From contig NZ_JACXJA010000030.1 of NCBI RefSeq assembly GCF_014705615.1, forward strand, positions 1 to 64,000: a stretch of 64,000 bases of DNA, given 5' to 3'. Below the pieces are notes generated by a model. That model did not search any database. It had not been told where the DNA came from and saw only the letters and a list, made by a program, of their open reading frames with translations. Positions 62,247-64,000 of the stretch are shown one piece after another (position 1 is the stretch's first letter; each line of letters opens with the position of its first letter). Source of the stretch: Paenibacillus oceani (GTDB lineage Bacteria; Bacillota; Bacilli; Paenibacillales; NBRC-103111). The translations under genes and the position numbers were made by a program.

Positions 62247-63122
62247 CTATCCTTTCACCGCCCCGACAAATTGGCCGTGTATGAAGTACTTTTGGACGAA
62301 CGGATAAATGACGATAATCGGCAGTACCGTGACCATCAGCGCCGCCATCTTCAAATTTTCGGGGTGAATGATTTGCTGGCCGATCGGATTCAGCACTTCG
62401 TCCTCCAGCCGGGCGTTGTTCAATATTTCCCGCAGTTGGAACTGAAGCGTCCACATCGATTTTTCTTTGATGTAGAGCAGCACGCCGAACCACTGGTTCC
62501 AATACCCCACCGCGCTGAAAATGACAAACGCCATCGTCATCGGAAGTACGAGCGGAAGCACGATACGGAACAGCAGCCGAAACTCCCCGGCCCCGTCGAT
62601 CTCGGCCGATTCGATCAATTCCTTGGGCAGCTGGTCGATCATATTTTTATACACGATAATATAAAACGGGCTGACGAGCCCGGGCAGGATGAGCGCCCAG
62701 TACGTATTGCCGAGGCCGAGGTTCATGACGTTCAGGTATGTCGGGATCAGTCCGCCGCTGAAAAACATCGTAATCAAGATAAACGTGAACGCCGCGCTTC
62801 TGCCGACAAACAGCTTGTGGGACAGCGCATACGCCGCGCACAAAGAGACGACGACAGACAATAGCGTATTGATCACCGTCAGAGCGGCCGTATTGACGAA
62901 CGAGCGCAGAAACGTGTAGTTGAAGGCGATCTTCTGATACGAATCGAGCTGGAAATCGATCGGCCACAGCCCGACTTTACCCGACAGCACGCCCTGGTAG
63001 CTGCTGAGCGAGATGGCCAGCGCATTGATGAACGGCGCCAGGATGGAGATGCAGAAGACGACGAAAAACGTATAGTTGAAACATTGAAAAACGATTCGGG
63101 ACGGCGACGAATAACGGTGCAC
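62247..63122 (-). CDS. Carbohydrate ABC permease, LplC/YtcP type
   Basis: The 291-residue protein has six membrane segments. The start (FNYTFFVVFCISILAPFINALAISLSS), TMFFSGGLIPTYL and the EAA loop ELIESAEIDGAGEFRLLFRIVLPL are typical of the LplC/YtcP group, which imports polysaccharide fragments. GTG 63122 follows AAGGAGGAGGAG at six bases. It follows the LplB-type permease after 28 nt. Confidence 0.93.
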   Translation of the reverse strand: MHRYSSPSRIVFQCFNYTFFVVFCISILAPFINALAISLSSYQGVLSGKVGLWPIDFQLDSYQKIAFNYTFLRSFVNTAALTVINTLLSVVVSLCAAYALSHKLFVGRSAAFTFILITMFFSGGLIPTYLNVMNLGLGNTYWALILPGLVSPFYIIVYKNMIDQLPKELIESAEIDGAGEFRLLFRIVLPLVLPMTMAFVIFSAVGYWNQWFGVLLYIKEKSMWTLQFQLREILNNARLEDEVLNPIGQQIIHPENLKMAALMVTVLPIIVIYPFVQKYFIHGQFVGAVKG

Positions 63123-63150
63123 TCGGATCTCCTCCTCCTTCTGACCTATA

Positions 63151-64000
63151 CTAATACATGCCCAGACCGGTCAACCGTTTGGACAGCCGGTTCGACCCGA
63201 TGAGCAGCAGGAAGCCGAGAACGCTCTGCATCAGCCCGATCGCCGTCGTTAAGCTGTACTGGGACTGCTCCAGCCCCATCCGGTACACGTAGGTGCTGAT
63301 TACGTCGGACACGTCGTAAACGAGCGGGTTCTGCATCAGGAAGATCCGGTCGAAGTCGATGCTGAATAAATGGGCGAGCCGCAGCAGGAACAGCAGCGTA
63401 ATCATCGGCACCAGATGCGGAAGCGTAATATGCAGCACTTGCCGCCATCGGCTCGCCCCGTCGATCCACGCCGCCTCGTACAAGCTGCTGTCGATGCCGG
63501 CAATAACGGCGAAATACAGAATCGCCGACCAGCCGACGCCCTTCCATATATCGGCGAAGACGAGAATGCCGCGGAAGATGCCCGGCTCGGTCATGAAGAA
63601 GATCGGGTCGACGCCGAACAGCCCGATAAACCGGTTGAACAGCCCCGTTTCCGGTGACAGGAACGAATAAAACACACCGGAGACGACGATCCACGATAAG
63701 AAATGCGGCAAATACGATACGGTCTGCATGACCCGCTTGAACGCTTTCTGGTACAGCTCATTGGCCAGTAACGCAAAGATGATCGGGCTCGTAAATCCGA
63801 ACAATAAATCGTAGAAGTTCAAGATCAGCGTATTCTGAAACACGGACCAGAACTTGTCGTCTGTCAGAAAGTAAACAAAATGCTCGAAGCCGACCCAGTC
63901 GCTGCGAAAGATTCCTTTGTAGATCGAGTAATCTTTAAACGCGATAATGATTCCGTACATCGGGATATAGTTGAACAAAAACAGCAGGACGGCAGTCGGG
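63151..64000 (-). CDS. Carbohydrate ABC permease, LplB/YteP type (N-terminus outside window)
   Basis: The frame is open to the right edge of the window (283 or more residues visible). FNYIPMYGIIIAFKDYSIYKGIF, GFEHFVYF and the EAA loop SLYEAAWIDGASRWRQVLHITLPHL match LplB/YteP permeases. A TTG near 63978 could be mistaken for a start, but family members begin about 30 residues earlier, beyond position 64000. It forms a heterodimer with the next gene's product. Confidence 0.9.
   Translation of the reverse strand, partial: PTAVLLFLFNYIPMYGIIIAFKDYSIYKGIFRSDWVGFEHFVYFLTDDKFWSVFQNTLILNFYDLLFGFTSPIIFALLANELYQKAFKRVMQTVSYLPHFLSWIVVSGVFYSFLSPETGLFNRFIGLFGVDPIFFMTEPGIFRGILVFADIWKGVGWSAILYFAVIAGIDSSLYEAAWIDGASRWRQVLHITLPHLVPMITLLFLLRLAHLFSIDFDRIFLMQNPLVYDVSDVISTYVYRMGLEQSQYSLTTAIGLMQSVLGFLLLIGSNRLSKRLTGLGMY

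Overview
The window is chromosomal DNA from a spore-forming Bacillota, most likely Paenibacillaceae (Paenibacillus or a close relative). The support is a fairly GC-rich Gram-positive gene style with strong GGAGG ribosome binding sites and many TTG/GTG starts, an H-type small acid-soluble spore protein gene, LipO-type solute-binding proteins, membrane-anchored AraC regulators with extracellular sensor domains, SLH- and CAP-domain surface proteins, and a T-box leader before glyS. No rRNA, tRNA, insertion sequence, integrase or CRISPR array was seen.

Layout. 1-6.9 kb: a cut-off alkaline-phosphatase-like membrane protein, a long intergenic region with a cluster of DnaA boxes, then the minus-strand operon thiL-tsaE-tsaB-rimI-tsaD (thiamine diphosphate synthesis, tRNA t6A modification, ribosomal protein acetylation). 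7-14 kb: a coiled-coil membrane protein and an AIM24 protein, sspH and a small acidic protein, then non-homologous end joining genes: ku, and a LigD split into separate ligase and polymerase genes, with a BadF-type kinase and repeat-rich DNA between them. 14-20 kb: a globin-coupled aerotaxis transducer, cardiolipin synthase, a CPBP protease and a NarL-type two-component system. 20-24 kb: a membrane AraC regulator and a LipO-type lipoprotein with repeated TACAGT motifs between them. 24-30 kb: small regulators and accessory genes (XRE, GNAT, DUF4177, DinB-like, stalk-domain protein, truncated glutathione peroxidase, CynX-type exporter with an XRE-cupin regulator). 30-34 kb: MoxR/DUF58/TgpA-like operon. 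34-42 kb: MmcQ protein, methyltransferase, ECF sigma factor with putative anti-sigma partner, LD-carboxypeptidase, LysM-M23 endopeptidase, AraC regulator, histidine phosphatase, ferritin. 42-46 kb: a complete SsuABC/TauABC-type importer. 46-51 kb: AraC regulator divergent from an orphan solute-binding lipoprotein and a large Tat-exported beta-helix protein resembling phage tailspikes. 51-58 kb: EcsC, thymidine kinase, two lipoproteins, glyS with its T-box, and an SLH-CAP protein. 58-64 kb: two paralogous solute-binding lipoproteins and two sugar-type ABC permeases; the outer permease runs off the window.

The strongest leads are: (1) the DnaA-box cluster with a perfect 21-bp inverted repeat next to tsaD; (2) the AraC / lipoprotein / Tat beta-helix module, a possible uncharacterised polysaccharide-handling system; (3) a tsaE whose conserved N-terminus has no standard start codon; (4) several families of short intergenic repeats; and (5) a set of compact promoter-operator palindromes that pair with neighbouring regulators. 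All family names come from reading translations by eye. No database search was possible.
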